Below are positions 63,706 through 64,000 of a stretch of 64,000 bases of DNA, piece after piece; the first letter of the stretch is position 1, and the number at the start of each line of letters is the position of its first letter. A program made the translations under genes and the position numbers. The stretch is from Onthophagus taurus. Its lineage: Eukaryota > Arthropoda > Insecta > Coleoptera > Scarabaeidae. The stretch lies in NCBI RefSeq assembly GCF_036711975.1, contig NC_091976.1, positions 2,604,001-2,668,000 on the forward strand, written 5' to 3'. The notes beneath the pieces were generated by a model that was not told where the DNA came from, made no database searches, and saw nothing but the letters and a program-made list of their open reading frames with translations.

Positions 63706-64000
63706 TGTAAAAAAACTAAATAATGATTCAAGTATTTTCTTGACGTCAATGGTGCCCATACAATTAAAAATTGGAGATCTTACAGACAAAAATTTTGTAA
63801 TTGTATGGCAAAATCTATCTCTATCCACGAGATGGTGTCGACCAATAAAATTTATATTTAGTCTAGAAAATATCGATTTGGTAGTAACCGCAAAAAAATA
63901 TTTTGACGAACAAATAAGGAATATAAAACCAACGAAGATTGTAGTAGAAGATTTTACAATTGAAGTTTATCACCACCTAACGTTTACAATGATCGATGGC
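63706..64000 (+). CDS. Transib transposase, continuation (cut by window end)
   Basis: After the target duplication the frame resumes with KKLNNDSSIFLTSMVPIQLK, IVWQNLSLSTRWCRPIKFIF, and ends in HHLTFTMIDG at the window edge. These blocks correspond to LVPLRL, NPxPSSxRxCRPIxF and MVDGK of Transib transposases (compare 45960-46215). No stop or frame shift is seen in 295 bp, unlike the copy at 44495. This copy is therefore younger, and the rest should lie beyond the window. Confidence 0.82.

Noticed and set aside
1..64000. CRISPR array, integron, prophage or bacterial operon
   Set aside because: No spaced direct repeats of that kind, no Shine-Dalgarno pattern, and spliced genes throughout. The window is eukaryotic.

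Overview
This is an AT-rich nuclear window from an insect-type (arthropod) genome. The evidence is spliced genes with short GT-AG introns of 55-70 bp, BEL/Pao and Ty1/copia LTR retrotransposons, Crypton, Transib, P, piggyBac, PIF/Harbinger, hAT, pogo, Tc1 and DD41D-type mariner elements, and a small family of secreted lipocalins. I cannot name the species. Nothing looks bacterial, plastid or viral.

Almost all of the window is transposable-element sequence, much of it nested. The only genes that look like host genes are four lipocalin-like genes on the + strand: 15649-16282, 41102-41814, 54880-55521 and 56084-56749. Each has a 129-bp signal-peptide exon, a phase-0 intron of about 60 bp, and a second exon opening with the lipocalin G-x-W motif. 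All four share an upstream motif plus a TATA box.

Layout. 0-5.6 kb: a deleted mariner, a copia Gag remnant, a candidate hammerhead ribozyme (- strand), a decayed piggyBac and a GC-richer Tc1 element. 5.6-11.1 kb: a Crypton piece and a zeste-like reading frame split by a 3.9-kb palindromic foldback element. 11.1-15 kb: BEL/Pao RT debris, a deleted Tc1, and a pogo element inside a mariner. 15.6-16.3 kb: lipocalin 1. 16.6-24 kb: BEL/Pao, hAT, Crypton, MITE, LINE and mariner pieces. 24.5-28.3 kb: a mariner split by a head-to-head Tc1. 28.3-34.3 kb: Crypton pieces, a BEL Gag fragment and two more mariners. 34.8-37.2 kb: a long-TIR mariner with a MITE inside it. 37.6-40.6 kb: a copia element (- strand) with two LTRs and a 5-bp target duplication, but lacking reverse transcriptase. 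41.1-41.8 kb: lipocalin 2. 42-49 kb: Crypton-related repeats, a decayed Transib, and a PIF/Harbinger with an antisense MADF gene in its intron. 49.3-54.1 kb: a P-element relative, a Penelope-like motif, MADF and LINE ORF1 remnants. 54.8-56.8 kb: lipocalins 3 and 4. 57.1-64 kb: a Transib reading frame interrupted by an apparently intact BEL/Pao element whose LTRs look identical.

Coordinates of the LTRs, TIRs, target duplications and lipocalin exons were read base by base. Boundaries of decayed elements are approximate. Family names rest on motif recognition, not on a database search.
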